A stretch of DNA of 64,000 bases from Actinacidiphila cocklensis (GTDB lineage Bacteria; Actinomycetota; Actinomycetes; Streptomycetales; Streptomycetaceae): contig NZ_CAJSLV010000055.1 of the NCBI RefSeq assembly GCF_907177275.1, positions 62,001 to 126,000 on the forward strand, read 5' to 3'. The notes beneath the pieces are model-generated. The model was not told the DNA's origin, did not search any database, and was given only the letters and a program-made list of their open reading frames with translations. The position numbers were made by a program, and so were the translations under genes. This document shows, piece by piece, positions 50,072 through 60,949 of this stretch (its first letter is position 1; every line of letters begins with the position of its first letter).

Positions 50072-52270
50072 ATGCGCAGGACCTTCCCCCCACACGGGGC
50101 CGGGCACCGTATCCGCCGGCGGCCGGTCGCCCTCCTCGCCGCCTTCGTCCTGGCCCTCGCCGGGATGCTGGGACTGATCGGCACCATCGGCAGCGCGTCG
50201 GCTGCCTCCGACTACACCCAGAGCGTCAGCGAGCCGAGCAGCACCCAGGCGAAGCTGACCTTCACCCCGACCACGCCGGCGACGTACGTGATCGTCCACT
50301 ACGCGGTGGGCAGCGGCGGCCAGCAGAACGTCCAGATGGCGGCGTCCGGCAGCAGCTGGACGTACACCGTCTCGCCGATCCCGGCCGGGACGGTGCTCAC
50401 CTACTCGTTCACCTACACCAAGAACGGGCCGCAGTACGACACCCCGCAGTTCACGTACACCCAGGGCAGCGGCGGCACCACCAGCACCGGGACCAGTACG
50501 GGGACAAGTACGGGCACGAGCACCGGAACCAGCACGGGCACGACCACCGGCAGCACCGGCGGCTCCACCACCCCGCCGCCCGGCAACTGCCCGACGCAGT
50601 CCGACACCCCGAACTTCGGCCCCAACGTCCACATCTTCGACCCGTCCATGGGCAACGCCGCCATCCAGGCGCAACTGGACGCGCAGTTCAACCAGATGAA
50701 GGACACCGGCAGCGCGCAGTTCAGCGAGAACCGGGTCGCCGACCTGTACAAGCCGGGCACGTACACCGTGCAGGACAACGTGGGCTTCTACACCTCGGTC
50801 GCGGGCCTGGGCCAGAACCCCGACGACGTCACCATCAACGGCGACGTCACCGTGGACGCCTTCAACGCCTCCGACGCGGGCAACGCCACCCAGAACTTCT
50901 GGCGCAGCGCGGAGAACCTGGCGATCAACCCCTCCAGCGGCACCGACCGCTGGGCCGTCGCCCAGGCCGCGCCCTTCCGCCGGATCGACGTGCACGGCAA
51001 CCTGGCGCTCTACCCGGCCAGTTACGGCTGGGCCAGCGGCGGCTACGTCGCCGACACCAAGGTCAGCGGGCAGGCCGCGTCGGTCTCCCAGCAGCAGTGG
51101 TACACCAGGGACAGCAACCTGGGCAGTTGGGCCGGCGGCGTGTGGAACATGGTCTTCTCCGGGGTCAACGGCGCCCCCGGCAACAGCTTCCCCAACCCGC
51201 CGGAGACCACGCTGGGCACCACCCCGGTCTCCCGTGACGTGCCCTACCTCTACATCGACGGCAGCGGCAAGTACCGGGTCTTCCTGCCGAGCCTGCGCAC
51301 CAACGCCTCGGGCGCGAGCTGGGCGAACGGCAGCACCCCGGGCAGCTCGCTGCCGATGAGCCAGTTCTACGTCGTCAAGGCCGGCGACACCGCCGCGACC
51401 ATCAACAACGCGCTGGCCTCCGGCTGCAACCTCTTCGTCACCCCCGGCGTCTACCACCTCGACCAGACGCTGAACGTCGCCAAGGCCGGCACCGTGGTGC
51501 TCGGCATCGGCTACCCGACCTTCGTCCCCGACAACGGCGTCACCGCGATGCAGGTCGCCGACGTCGACGGAGTGCGGCTCAAGGGCCTGCTGTTCGACGC
51601 GGGCACCACCAACTCGCCGTCCCTGCTGACCGTCGGCCCCTCGGGATCGTCGGCGAACCACGCCGGGAACCCGACCACGATCCAGGACGTCTTCTTCCGG
51701 ATCGGCGGCGAGCGCGCCGGCAAGGCCACCAACAGCCTGATCGTCAACAGCAGCAACACGATCATCGACCACATCTGGGCCTGGCGGGCCGACCACGGCA
51801 CCGCGGGCACCGTCGGCTGGACCACCAACACCGCCGACACCGGCCTGACCGTCAACGGCAACAACGTGCTGGCCACCGGGCTGTTCGTCGAGCACTACCA
51901 GAAGTACGAGGTGGTGTGGAACGGCCAGGGCGGTAAAACGATCTTCTTCCAGAACGAGAACCCCTACGACCCGCCCGACCAGGCGGCCTGGAAGAACCCG
52001 GCAGGGCAGAACGGCTACGCGGCCTACAAGGTGGCGTCCGACGTCACCACCCACGAGGCCTGGGGGCTCGGCAGCTACTGCTACTTCAACGTCAACCCGG
52101 CGGTGAACAACTACCACGCCTTCGAGGTGCCCAACACCTCAGGGGTGCGGTTCCACTCCGCACTGACGGTCTCGCTCGGCGGCGTGGGCACCATCAGCCA
52201 CGTCATCAACGACACCGGTGCGGTCACCGCGTCCAACACCACGCCCAGCAACGTCGTCAGCTTCCCCTGA
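50072..52270 (+). CDS. Secreted CBM56 plus parallel beta-helix protein, probably beta-glucan-active
   Basis: 732 residues. The signal peptide ends SASA. Residues ~46-135 form a CBM56-type beta-1,3-glucan-binding module (YTQSVSEPSSTQAKLTFTPT, TYSFTYTKNGPQYDTPQF). A (TSTG)n linker follows. The remaining ~560 residues, starting CPTQSDTPNFGPNVHIFDPS, are beta-helix-like with RIDVHGNLALY, GVRLKGLLFDAGTTNSPSLL, NTIIDHIWAWRADHGTAGTV and FVEHYQKYEVVWNGQGGKTI. Homologues are often misnamed adenylyl cyclase; a GH55-like or other glucan hydrolase role is more plausible from the fold and CBM. I cannot name catalytic residues. Confidence 0.8.
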   Translation: MRRTFPPHGAGHRIRRRPVALLAAFVLALAGMLGLIGTIGSASAASDYTQSVSEPSSTQAKLTFTPTTPATYVIVHYAVGSGGQQNVQMAASGSSWTYTVSPIPAGTVLTYSFTYTKNGPQYDTPQFTYTQGSGGTTSTGTSTGTSTGTSTGTSTGTTTGSTGGSTTPPPGNCPTQSDTPNFGPNVHIFDPSMGNAAIQAQLDAQFNQMKDTGSAQFSENRVADLYKPGTYTVQDNVGFYTSVAGLGQNPDDVTINGDVTVDAFNASDAGNATQNFWRSAENLAINPSSGTDRWAVAQAAPFRRIDVHGNLALYPASYGWASGGYVADTKVSGQAASVSQQQWYTRDSNLGSWAGGVWNMVFSGVNGAPGNSFPNPPETTLGTTPVSRDVPYLYIDGSGKYRVFLPSLRTNASGASWANGSTPGSSLPMSQFYVVKAGDTAATINNALASGCNLFVTPGVYHLDQTLNVAKAGTVVLGIGYPTFVPDNGVTAMQVADVDGVRLKGLLFDAGTTNSPSLLTVGPSGSSANHAGNPTTIQDVFFRIGGERAGKATNSLIVNSSNTIIDHIWAWRADHGTAGTVGWTTNTADTGLTVNGNNVLATGLFVEHYQKYEVVWNGQGGKTIFFQNENPYDPPDQAAWKNPAGQNGYAAYKVASDVTTHEAWGLGSYCYFNVNPAVNNYHAFEVPNTSGVRFHSALTVSLGGVGTISHVINDTGAVTASNTTPSNVVSFP

Positions 52271-52286
52271 CGGCGGGCTGACGGCA

Positions 52287-52331
52287 CACGGGTTGTCCGC
52301 CCGGCCCCGACGGCCGGGCGGACAACCCGTG
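52287..52331. terminator. Perfect 20-bp-stem terminator after the CBM56 gene
   Basis: Left arm 52287-52306 (CACGGGTTGTCCGCCCGGCC), 5-base loop, right arm 52312-52331 fully complementary. It separates the CBM56 gene from the two-component operon 36 bases later. Confidence 0.85.
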
Positions 52332-52366
52332 CACGACCCCCGCCGCTTCCCGGCAGCCGGGCGATA

Positions 52367-53557
52367 ATGCCGACCATGACGTCGGTGATCACCGTGGTGT
52401 CCGTGACGCTGGTGATCGCGGGCGCCGCGGCCGCCCTGTTCTGGCTGGTCCGCGGCCGGCGCGGCTTCGGGACCCCGGTGGAGCGGGCCGCGTTCGCGGC
52501 GCTGCACGAGGCCTCGCTCGCCGCCCCGCTGCTGCGCGACGGGCTCAACCCCGACTCGGCGCGCAAGGCCGCCCGCCATCTGCGGGCACTGCTGGCCACC
52601 CCCGCGCTGGCCGTCGTCGGCGACGGCGAACTCCTGGCCTGGGACGGCGCGGGCCGCCACCACACCGCGCAGGCCGTCGCCCACACCCGGGACGCGATCG
52701 ACGCGGGACGCCCCTGGCTGGTGCCCGGCGACGCCATAGACTGCGGCGACCTGGACTGCCCGGTCCGCGCCGCCGTCGTGGTGCCGCTGGTCGTCGACGG
52801 CCTGGTCGCCGGTGCCCTGGCGGTCTACGCCCGGCAGGTCTCCGCGGGACTGGTACGGGCTGCCGGCGAGGTCGCGCACTGGGTGATCGCCCAGCTCGAA
52901 CTCGCCGAACTCGACCGCTCCCGCACCCGGATGATGGAGGCCGAACTGCGCGCCCTGCGCGCCCAGATCTCCCCGCACTTCGTCTACAACTCGCTCACCG
53001 CCATCGCGTCCTTCGTCCGCACCGACCCCGCCCAGGCCCGCGAACTGCTGCTGGAGTTCGCCGAGCTGACCCGCTACAGCCTGCGCAAGCACGGAGAGTT
53101 CAGTACCCTCGCCGAGGAGTTGCGGTCGGTGGACCGGTACTTGCGGCTGGAACGCGCCCGCTTCGGCGCCCGGCTGCGGGTCGACCTGCTGATCGCACCG
53201 GAGGTCCTGCCGGTCGCGGTGCCCTTCCTGTGCCTCCAGCCGCTGGTGGAGAACGCGGTACGCCACGGCCTCGGGCCGAAGGCGGCACCCGGCCTGATCA
53301 CCATCAGGGCCGAGGACGCGGGCGCGGAGTGCCGGATCAGTGTGGAGGACGACGGGGTGGGCATGGACCCGGAGGAGGTACGGCTGCGACTCGCCGGGGA
53401 GGCGAAGGGGGACTCGCTGGGCCTGGGCAACGTCGACGAGCGGCTGCGGGCGGTGTTCGGCGACGAGTACGGCCTGGTCGTGGAGACCGCCCCCGGCGCC
53501 GGGACGAGGATCAGCGTCCGGGTGCCGAAGTACCGGAACGGAGTGCACGCTTCATGA
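52367..53557 (+). CDS. LytS-type sensor histidine kinase of the acetate module
   Basis: 396 residues. One N-terminal membrane helix (5-27), then a GAF-like sensor (about 60-175, GDLDCPVRAAVVVPLVVDGL), then the His_kinase domain with phospho-His in ALRAQISPHFVYNSLTAIAS and an ATPase domain with LQPLVENAVRHGLGP, VEDDGVGMDPEEV and GLGNVDERL. This is the LytS/YehU class that pairs with LytTR regulators. It overlaps the response-regulator gene by 4 bases and heads an operon containing an acetate symporter. An ATG three codons on is an alternative start. Confidence 0.93.
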   Translation: MPTMTSVITVVSVTLVIAGAAAALFWLVRGRRGFGTPVERAAFAALHEASLAAPLLRDGLNPDSARKAARHLRALLATPALAVVGDGELLAWDGAGRHHTAQAVAHTRDAIDAGRPWLVPGDAIDCGDLDCPVRAAVVVPLVVDGLVAGALAVYARQVSAGLVRAAGEVAHWVIAQLELAELDRSRTRMMEAELRALRAQISPHFVYNSLTAIASFVRTDPAQARELLLEFAELTRYSLRKHGEFSTLAEELRSVDRYLRLERARFGARLRVDLLIAPEVLPVAVPFLCLQPLVENAVRHGLGPKAAPGLITIRAEDAGAECRISVEDDGVGMDPEEVRLRLAGEAKGDSLGLGNVDERLRAVFGDEYGLVVETAPGAGTRISVRVPKYRNGVHAS

Positions 53558-54315
53558 GACCGCTGCGGATCCTGGCCGTGGACGACGAGCCGCCCGCACT
53601 GGACGACCTGTGCTACCTGCTCCGCGGCGACCACCGGGTCGGCCGGGTGCTCGCCGCCGACGGCAGCGACGCGGCACTGCGGCTGCTGGAGGCCGAGCAG
53701 ATCGACGCGGTCTTCCTCGACATCAGGATGCCCGGGCTCGACGGCCTCGACCTGGTCCGGGTGCTGAGCCGCTTCGCCCGGCCGCCCGCCGTCGTCTTCG
53801 TCACCGCCTACGAGGACTTCGCCGTCGACGCCTTCGCCCTGAAGGCCTGCGACTACCTGCTCAAACCGCTCGGCGCGGAACGCCTCGCCGAGGCGGTGCG
53901 CCGGGTGGCCGCCCTGCTCGACGGCGAGGCGGTGCCCCAGCAGCCGGCCGCGCCCGACCCCGCACCCGAGCGCATCCCGGTGGACCTCGGCGGCATCACC
54001 CGCTTCGTGTCCCGCGACGAGGTGGCCTACGCCGAGGCCCAGGGCGACTACGTGCGCCTGCACACCGCCGGCCACGCCCCGCTGGTGCGGGTACCGCTCG
54101 CGGTGCTCGCGGAACGCTGGGAGCCGCACGGCTTCCTGCGCATCCACCGCAGCTACCTGGTCTCGCTGCGGCACGTCGAGGAACTGCGCTCGGACGCCGG
54201 GCACTGGACGGTCAGGGTCGCCGGCAGCGAACTGCCGGTCAGCCGCCGCCACACCCGCGAGCTGCGCGACGTCCTGGTCCGCTGGGCGCCCGCGCCGGGA
54301 CCGGGCCCGTCATGA
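53554..54315 (+). CDS. LytTR-type response regulator of the acetate module
   Basis: 253 residues. The receiver domain has AVDDEPPALDDL, phospho-Asp in DAVFLDIRMPGLDGLDLV, Thr in VVFVTAYEDFAVDAFAL and Lys in YLLKPL. The C-terminal LytTR DNA-binding domain reads VAYAEAQGDYVRLHTAGHAP and GFLRIHRSYLVSLRHVEEL. It is phosphorylated by the kinase encoded just upstream (4-base overlap) and probably activates the downstream symporter or acs genes. LytTR sites are short direct repeats about 20 bp apart; none was clear in the gaps. Confidence 0.94.
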   Translation: MRPLRILAVDDEPPALDDLCYLLRGDHRVGRVLAADGSDAALRLLEAEQIDAVFLDIRMPGLDGLDLVRVLSRFARPPAVVFVTAYEDFAVDAFALKACDYLLKPLGAERLAEAVRRVAALLDGEAVPQQPAAPDPAPERIPVDLGGITRFVSRDEVAYAEAQGDYVRLHTAGHAPLVRVPLAVLAERWEPHGFLRIHRSYLVSLRHVEELRSDAGHWTVRVAGSELPVSRRHTRELRDVLVRWAPAPGPGPS

Positions 54316-54851
54316 CCGGGCCGAGCGGCCCGCGCCGCCCCGTCAGGCCGCAGCAGAGGCAGCAGCCCAAGTCGCCGCCGCGCCCCCGGCAGCAGCCAGG
54401 GCCGCCCGAGAAGGCCGAGCCCCAGGAAGGGCCGCCCGCCGCGCAGCCCGCGCCCCGCCGGGTCGCCGTCTCCGCGCCGCGCCGCCACCGCACCGGCGGC
54501 TACTCCGCCCGGGCCGGCGCCGCCGACCTGCACGCCCAGCCGCGGCTCGGCCAGCTCTACGTACGCTCCCTGGTCCGCAACCAGCTGCGGCTCTCGCTCG
54601 GCGTGCTGGCCGTCCTGGCCGCGGTCCTGGGCGGGCTGCCCGCCGCCTTCGCGCTGCTGCCGGGGCTGCGCACCGCCGAGGTCGCCGGCATACGGCTGCC
54701 CTGGCTGCTGCTCGGCGTCGTCGCCTACCCGCTGCTGGTGGGCGGCGCCTACTTCCACGTCAGGCACGCCGAGCGGGTGGAACGCGACTTCACCGACCTG
54801 CTCGGCGGTCCCGACGCACCGCCCCCCGCACCCCCGCGCGACGCCCGGTGA
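54312..54851 (+). CDS. DUF485-like small membrane protein ahead of the acetate symporter
   Basis: 179 residues. Residues 1-70 are Pro/Gln/Arg-rich and cytosolic (RRPVRPQQRQQPKSPPRPRQ). Two membrane helices (about 98-120 and 130-150) follow, with charged HVRHAERVERDFTDLLGG at the end, the layout of YjcH/DUF485 proteins that sit before actP. It overlaps the regulator stop (ATGA) and the symporter start (GTGA). The long basic tail is larger than in the usual ~100-residue family member. Confidence 0.75.
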   Translation: MTGPSGPRRPVRPQQRQQPKSPPRPRQQPGPPEKAEPQEGPPAAQPAPRRVAVSAPRRHRTGGYSARAGAADLHAQPRLGQLYVRSLVRNQLRLSLGVLAVLAAVLGGLPAAFALLPGLRTAEVAGIRLPWLLLGVVAYPLLVGGAYFHVRHAERVERDFTDLLGGPDAPPPAPPRDAR

Positions 54852-56608
54852 ACCCCGGCCTGGGCCTGGCGGCGCTGGCCGTGGTGCTCGTCGCCACCGT
54901 GGCCTTCGGCGTCTACGGGCTGCGGCTGTCCCGGGGCACCTCGGACTTCTACGTCGCCTCCCGCGAGGTCTCGCCGCTGTGGAACGCCTCCGCGATCGGC
55001 GGGGAGTACCTGTCGGCGGCCTCCTTCCTCGGCGTCGCGGGCCTGGTGATGGCCTACGGCGTGGACATGCTGGCCTACCCGGTCGGCTACACCGCCGGCT
55101 ATCTGGTGCTGCTCCTGCTGGTCGCCGCCCCGCTGCGGCGCTCCGGCGCCTACACGCTGCCCGACTTCGCCGAGGAGCGGCTCGGCTCGCTCGCGGTGCG
55201 CCGGGTGGCCGGCGTGCTCGTCGCCGTCATCGCCTGGCTCTACCTGGTGCCGCAGCTCCAGGGCGCGGGACTGACCCTGCAGACGGTGACCGGCGCCCCG
55301 CGCTGGGCCGGCGCGGTGGTCGTCGCGGTCGTCGTGGTCGGCGTCGCCGCGGCCGGCGGCATGCGCAGCGTCACCCTGGTGCAGGGCTTCCAGTTCTGGC
55401 TGAAACTCACCGCCATCGCGGTGCCCGCGCTCTTCCTGGTCATGGCCTGGCACTCGGCCGGGGCGCCCGCGCTGACCGGACCCGACATCCCCCGCTTCGA
55501 GCGCACCACGGTCGTGTCGCTGCAGGACCCGGTCCGCTTCGACGTCACCCGGCCGGTGACCGTGACGGTCAGCGGCAGCCTCGACGGGACGGTGTACGCC
55601 GGCGGCCGGGTACGCCTCGGCGACGGCGGGCACACCGCGGCGGCCGGCACCGACCTGACCTTCCCGCGCGGCGCCGCCGTCCCGCACAAGCACGGCCTGG
55701 CGCCCTCCTCAGGCGCCCGCTGGGCCAACCCGCTGTCCGGCGCCGGCGGCAGGTCCCACCCGCTCTACGCCCTCTACTCGATCCTGCTGGCCACGCTGCT
55801 GGGCACCATGGGGCTGCCGCACGTCCTGGTCCGCTTCTACACCAACCCCGACGGGCGGGCCGCCCGCCGCACCACCTTGCTGGTGCTGGTGCTGCTCAGC
55901 GGCTTCTACCTGCTGCCCACCGTCTACGGGGCGCTGGGCCGGGTCATGGCACCGCAGTTGCTGCTCACCGGGCAGACCGACACGGCCGTCCTCGTCCTGC
56001 CGCAGCTCACCCAGGCCGGCGAGGGCGGGCGGCTGCTCGCCGCGCTGGCCACCGCGGGCGCCTTCGCCGCGTTCGTGTCCACCGCGTCGGGCCTGACCGT
56101 GTCGGTGGCCGGCGTGGTCTCGCAGGACCTGCTGCGCGGCTCGACCCGCGGCTTCCGCTGGGCGTCGCTGGTCGCCGGCATCCCGCCGCTGGTGATGGCC
56201 ACCGCGACCGACGGGCTGCCGGTCGCCGACGCGATCGGCCTGGCCTTCGCGGTCGCCGCCTCGTCCTTCTGCCCGCTGCTGGTGCTCGGCATATGGTGGC
56301 GCGGCCTGACCGACCTGGGCGCGCTGCTCGGCCTGGTGGCCGGCGGCGGCCTGGCCGCCGCCGCGGTGGTGCTGACCAGCGTCCGCGGGCCGGGGCGCGG
56401 CTGGAGCGCGGCCCTGCTCGAACAGCCCGCGGCCTGGACGGTGCCGGTCGCCTTCGCCGTGATGATCACCGTGTCGCTGCTCACCAGGCACCGCCTGTCA
56501 CCGGCCGCGGTGGACCGGGTGATGCTGCGGATGCACCTGCCGGAGGAGGTCGCCTCCGGCGACCTTCCACTGCCGGCGGTCCGCCCGCCGACCGCTGGGC
56601 GCACCTGA
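54848..56608 (+). CDS. Sodium/solute symporter family, cation-acetate symporter (ActP-like)
   Basis: 586 residues, about 13 membrane segments. SSS signatures: DFYVASREVSPLWNASAIGG EYLSAASFLG at the N-terminus (broken here by a space) and the helix GAFAAFVSTASGLTVSVAGV later. Between helices 6 and 7 is an ~85-residue polar insert (about 215-300, VTVTVSGSLDGTVYAGGRVR) predicted to be extracytoplasmic. It imports acetate or related monocarboxylates with sodium or protons. It is fourth in an operon with the kinase and regulator, starting at GTG within the previous stop. Confidence 0.9.
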   Translation: MNPGLGLAALAVVLVATVAFGVYGLRLSRGTSDFYVASREVSPLWNASAIGGEYLSAASFLGVAGLVMAYGVDMLAYPVGYTAGYLVLLLLVAAPLRRSGAYTLPDFAEERLGSLAVRRVAGVLVAVIAWLYLVPQLQGAGLTLQTVTGAPRWAGAVVVAVVVVGVAAAGGMRSVTLVQGFQFWLKLTAIAVPALFLVMAWHSAGAPALTGPDIPRFERTTVVSLQDPVRFDVTRPVTVTVSGSLDGTVYAGGRVRLGDGGHTAAAGTDLTFPRGAAVPHKHGLAPSSGARWANPLSGAGGRSHPLYALYSILLATLLGTMGLPHVLVRFYTNPDGRAARRTTLLVLVLLSGFYLLPTVYGALGRVMAPQLLLTGQTDTAVLVLPQLTQAGEGGRLLAALATAGAFAAFVSTASGLTVSVAGVVSQDLLRGSTRGFRWASLVAGIPPLVMATATDGLPVADAIGLAFAVAASSFCPLLVLGIWWRGLTDLGALLGLVAGGGLAAAAVVLTSVRGPGRGWSAALLEQPAAWTVPVAFAVMITVSLLTRHRLSPAAVDRVMLRMHLPEEVASGDLPLPAVRPPTAGRT

Positions 56609-56776
56609 CGTACCGTCCGCCGTACCCACCGCACCGCCCGCCGTGCCGACCGCACCGCTCGGCGACCGAATGTGACGGGCGTCTCGCCGGGCGTACGGCC
56701 CGGTCCTAGCGTGTGCCGCGACCGAGACGGTCTTCCCCACCGCCCTGCCGTTCCTCAATGAGGAGGGAAACCGCAG

Positions 56777-57408
56777 ATGAGCACTTCTGCGCCCGCGCCC
56801 ACCATCGCCGACCCCGGCCCGCTGGGCCTGGCCGGCTTCGCCGCCACCACCTTCGTCCTCAGCTCCTTCAACGCCGACCTGATCGACGGCAGCCTGCTGC
56901 CGGTGGTCCTGCCGCTCGCGCTGTTCTACGGCGGCCTGGTCCAACTGCTGGCCGGCATGTGGGAGTTCAGGAAGGGCAACACCTTCGGCGCGACCGCGTT
57001 CTGCTCCTACGGCGCCTTCTGGCTGTCGTACGCCGCCTACGTGAAGTTCGTGGCCGGCGACCTGCCGGCCGACACCGCCCACCAGGCGACCGGGCTCTTC
57101 CTGCTGATCTGGGCGATATTCACCGTCTACATGACGATCGCCGCGCTGCGGACCAACGGCGCGCTGCTCGCGGTCTTCGTGGCGCTGTCGGCCACCTTCG
57201 TCGTGCTGACCGTCGCCGAGTTCGCCGAGTCGACCGGCGCCACCAAGATCGGCGGCTGGCTCGGCCTGATCACCGCGCTGCTCGCCTGGTACGCCTCCTT
57301 CGCCGTGGTCACCAACAGCACCTGGAAGCGCGGCGTCCTGCCGCTCTTCGCCGACGCGACGGCGGGCGGCGGGCGGGGCGGCCCGGCCGAGGCCGAGGTC
57401 TCCCACTC

Positions 57409-57412
<4 letters not shown>
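56777..57412 (+). CDS. Acetate uptake channel of the GPR1/FUN34/YaaH (SatP) family
   Basis: 211 residues with six membrane segments. The family signature is a variant of NPAPLGL: ADPGPLGLAGFAATTFVLSS. GGLVQLLAGMWEFRKGNTFG is the second conserved block. SatP-type channels carry acetate and succinate. GAGGAGGG is 8 bases before ATG. There is a 168-base gap after the symporter, so it may have its own promoter. Its stop overlaps the acetyl-CoA synthetase start (ATGA). Confidence 0.93.
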
Positions 57413-59364
<1,952 letters not shown>

Positions 59365-59378
59365 GCGACCGCAGACGT

Positions 59379-59423
59379 CCCCCGGGTGGACCCGCTGCCT
59401 GAGAGCCGGGGTCCACCCGGGGG
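59379..59423 (+). terminator. Perfect 15-bp-stem terminator after acs
   Basis: CCCCCGGGTGGACCC (59379-59393) and its exact complement 59409-59423, 14 bases after the stop. Confidence 0.82.
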
Positions 59424-59469
59424 AGCCACCCCCTCAGACGGGCGGCTCGCGCCCCCTGACGCCGGGCCT

Positions 59470-59507
59470 GGGCGGCCGGTCCGCCACCGGCGGCGGACCG
59501 GCCGCCC
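59470..59507 (-). terminator. Perfect 16-bp-stem terminator after the CBM2 protein gene
   Basis: GGGCGGCCGGTCCGCC (59470-59485), loop ACCGGC, complement 59492-59507, lying 27 bases past the stop of the minus-strand gene. Confidence 0.8.
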
Positions 59508-59534
59508 ACGCATGCGCCGCGCGGGCCGCAGAGC

Positions 59535-60770
59535 TCAGCAGCCGATCGGCGCCGAGCCGACCGCCACGTCGTCGAACCACAGCGTGTCGTCACCGGTGCC
59601 GTAGCTCTCCCAGCCGAGCCGCAGCGCGGTCGGCCGCGGCGGGGTGGTGCGGGACAGCCACTGCTGGTCGATGTCGGCCGTCGGCACACCGTCCACCCGC
59701 AGGCCAGGCACGTCCTGGTCGTTCAGCCAGGTCTGCAGGTTCGGCGAGGTGGTGCCGATGGCGAACCGCAGGCACTGCCAGCTGCCGGTGGGCAGCGGGG
59801 TGCTCAGCGCGACGCCCGCCGGGCTCTGGGCGGGCAGCGTCGCGTCGTCGCTCTCGCGGTTCCACTGCAGGGCGCCGTTCTGGCCGCCGATCCGCAGCGC
59901 GCGGCCGGACTGCGAGGAGTCCGGCATCGAGACGAAGGCGACATGCGCGGCCGGCAGCGCGGTGGTGTGCCGCACCCACATCCGCAGGTACATCACAGGG
60001 CCCACGGACGACAGGTCCTGGGTGTCGGCGAGGAACATGTGGTTGCAGTAGCCGGCGTGGCCGTCCACCCGGATCGACCTGCTGCCGCTGTGCGCGACCG
60101 CGGTGTCGACGGTGGCGGTGCCGCTGCCCGAGCAGTCGGGTGCGGCGGTCGTCCACTGGCCGGAGGGTGCGGTGCCGGTCTGGTCCTCGAAGTCCGAGCA
60201 GATCACCGCACCCGAGCAGCCGGCCGGCGGCTGCGTGGTGGGCGGGGTGGTGGGCGGTGTCGTCGGCGGTGTCGTCGGCGGCGTGGTCGGGGGTGTGGTG
60301 GGCGGTGTGGTCGGGGGTGTGGTCGGCGGCGTCGTGGAGGGCGTGCCGTTCCCGGTGCACGCGACGCCGTTGAGGGTGAAGGCGGTGGGCGTCGGGTCGG
60401 CCGCGCTCCAGGTGCCCTGCACCCCGAAGCCGGCGGTGCCGTTGGCGGCGATCGCCCCGTTGTAGGCGAGGTTTGCGGCCTGCACGTCGGCGCCGCTCTG
60501 GGTGACGGTGGCGTTCCAGCCGGAGGTGATGTGCTGGTCGCCGCCGTAGGTCCAGGCGAGCTGCCAGCTGCTGACGGCGGGGCCGAGGTTGGTGATGTCG
60601 ATCTGGGCGGTGAAGCCGCCGGACCACTGGTTGACCGTGTACTTCACCGAGCAGCCGGCCGCCGCGCCGTGGGCGGCGGGCAGTGCCACCAGGGCGGACA
60701 GCAGCAGCGCCACGGCCGCCACCGGCCACAGCCACGGTCTGACGATTAACCGCCGCGAGGATGCGCGCAC
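59535..60770 (-). CDS. Secreted CBM2 protein with Cip1-like C-terminal domain
   Basis: 411 residues from GTG with AGGAGG upstream. The signal peptide ends AAHGAAA. A CBM2 cellulose-binding module follows (CSVKYTVNQWSGGFTAQIDI, SWQLAWTYGGDQHITSGWNA). A (TTPP)n linker covers about residues 146-178. The C-terminal ~225-residue domain contains ICSDFEDQTGTAPSGQW, HAGYCNHMFLADTQDL, GGQNGALQWNRESDDATLP and ends SAPIGC. This strongly recalls fungal Cip1, a cellulose-induced jelly-roll protein related to polysaccharide lyases. A perfect CebR-type box upstream indicates cellobiose control. Enzymatic role is unproven. Confidence 0.82.
   Translation of the reverse strand: MRASSRRLIVRPWLWPVAAVALLLSALVALPAAHGAAAGCSVKYTVNQWSGGFTAQIDITNLGPAVSSWQLAWTYGGDQHITSGWNATVTQSGADVQAANLAYNGAIAANGTAGFGVQGTWSAADPTPTAFTLNGVACTGNGTPSTTPPTTPPTTPPTTPPTTPPTTPPTTPPTTPPTTQPPAGCSGAVICSDFEDQTGTAPSGQWTTAAPDCSGSGTATVDTAVAHSGSRSIRVDGHAGYCNHMFLADTQDLSSVGPVMYLRMWVRHTTALPAAHVAFVSMPDSSQSGRALRIGGQNGALQWNRESDDATLPAQSPAGVALSTPLPTGSWQCLRFAIGTTSPNLQTWLNDQDVPGLRVDGVPTADIDQQWLSRTTPPRPTALRLGWESYGTGDDTLWFDDVAVGSAPIGC
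60238..60335 (-). repeat. 12-bp tandem repeats coding the TTPP linker
   Basis: About eight units of GGCGGTGTGGTC-like sequence on the plus strand encode Thr-Thr-Pro-Pro repeats between the CBM2 and the Cip1-like domain. Such tracts vary in length by slippage. Confidence 0.8.
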
Positions 60771-60815
60771 GGGGACCTCCTGGGCATGTGGGGGGAGTTC
60801 CGCTCCCGAGCAAGG

Positions 60816-60835
60816 GTGTGGGAGCGCTCCCACAC
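60816..60835. promoter_or_regulatory. Perfect CebR-type operator
   Basis: GTGTGGGAGCGCTCCCACAC is a 20-bp perfect palindrome and includes the established CebR box TGGGAGCGCTCCCA (60819-60832). It lies 46-65 bases before the CBM2 protein start. CebR is the cellobiose-responsive LacI repressor of Streptomyces. Confidence 0.88.
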
Positions 60836-60949
60836 TATGGAAGCGGGTCAAGCCCCTGTCAATGCCTCCCGCCGCCGCGGCCGGAACACGGCGGCGGGGC
60901 CGGCGGCGCACTCGCGCCACCGGCCCCGTCCGTGGAACCGCCCTGCCGC

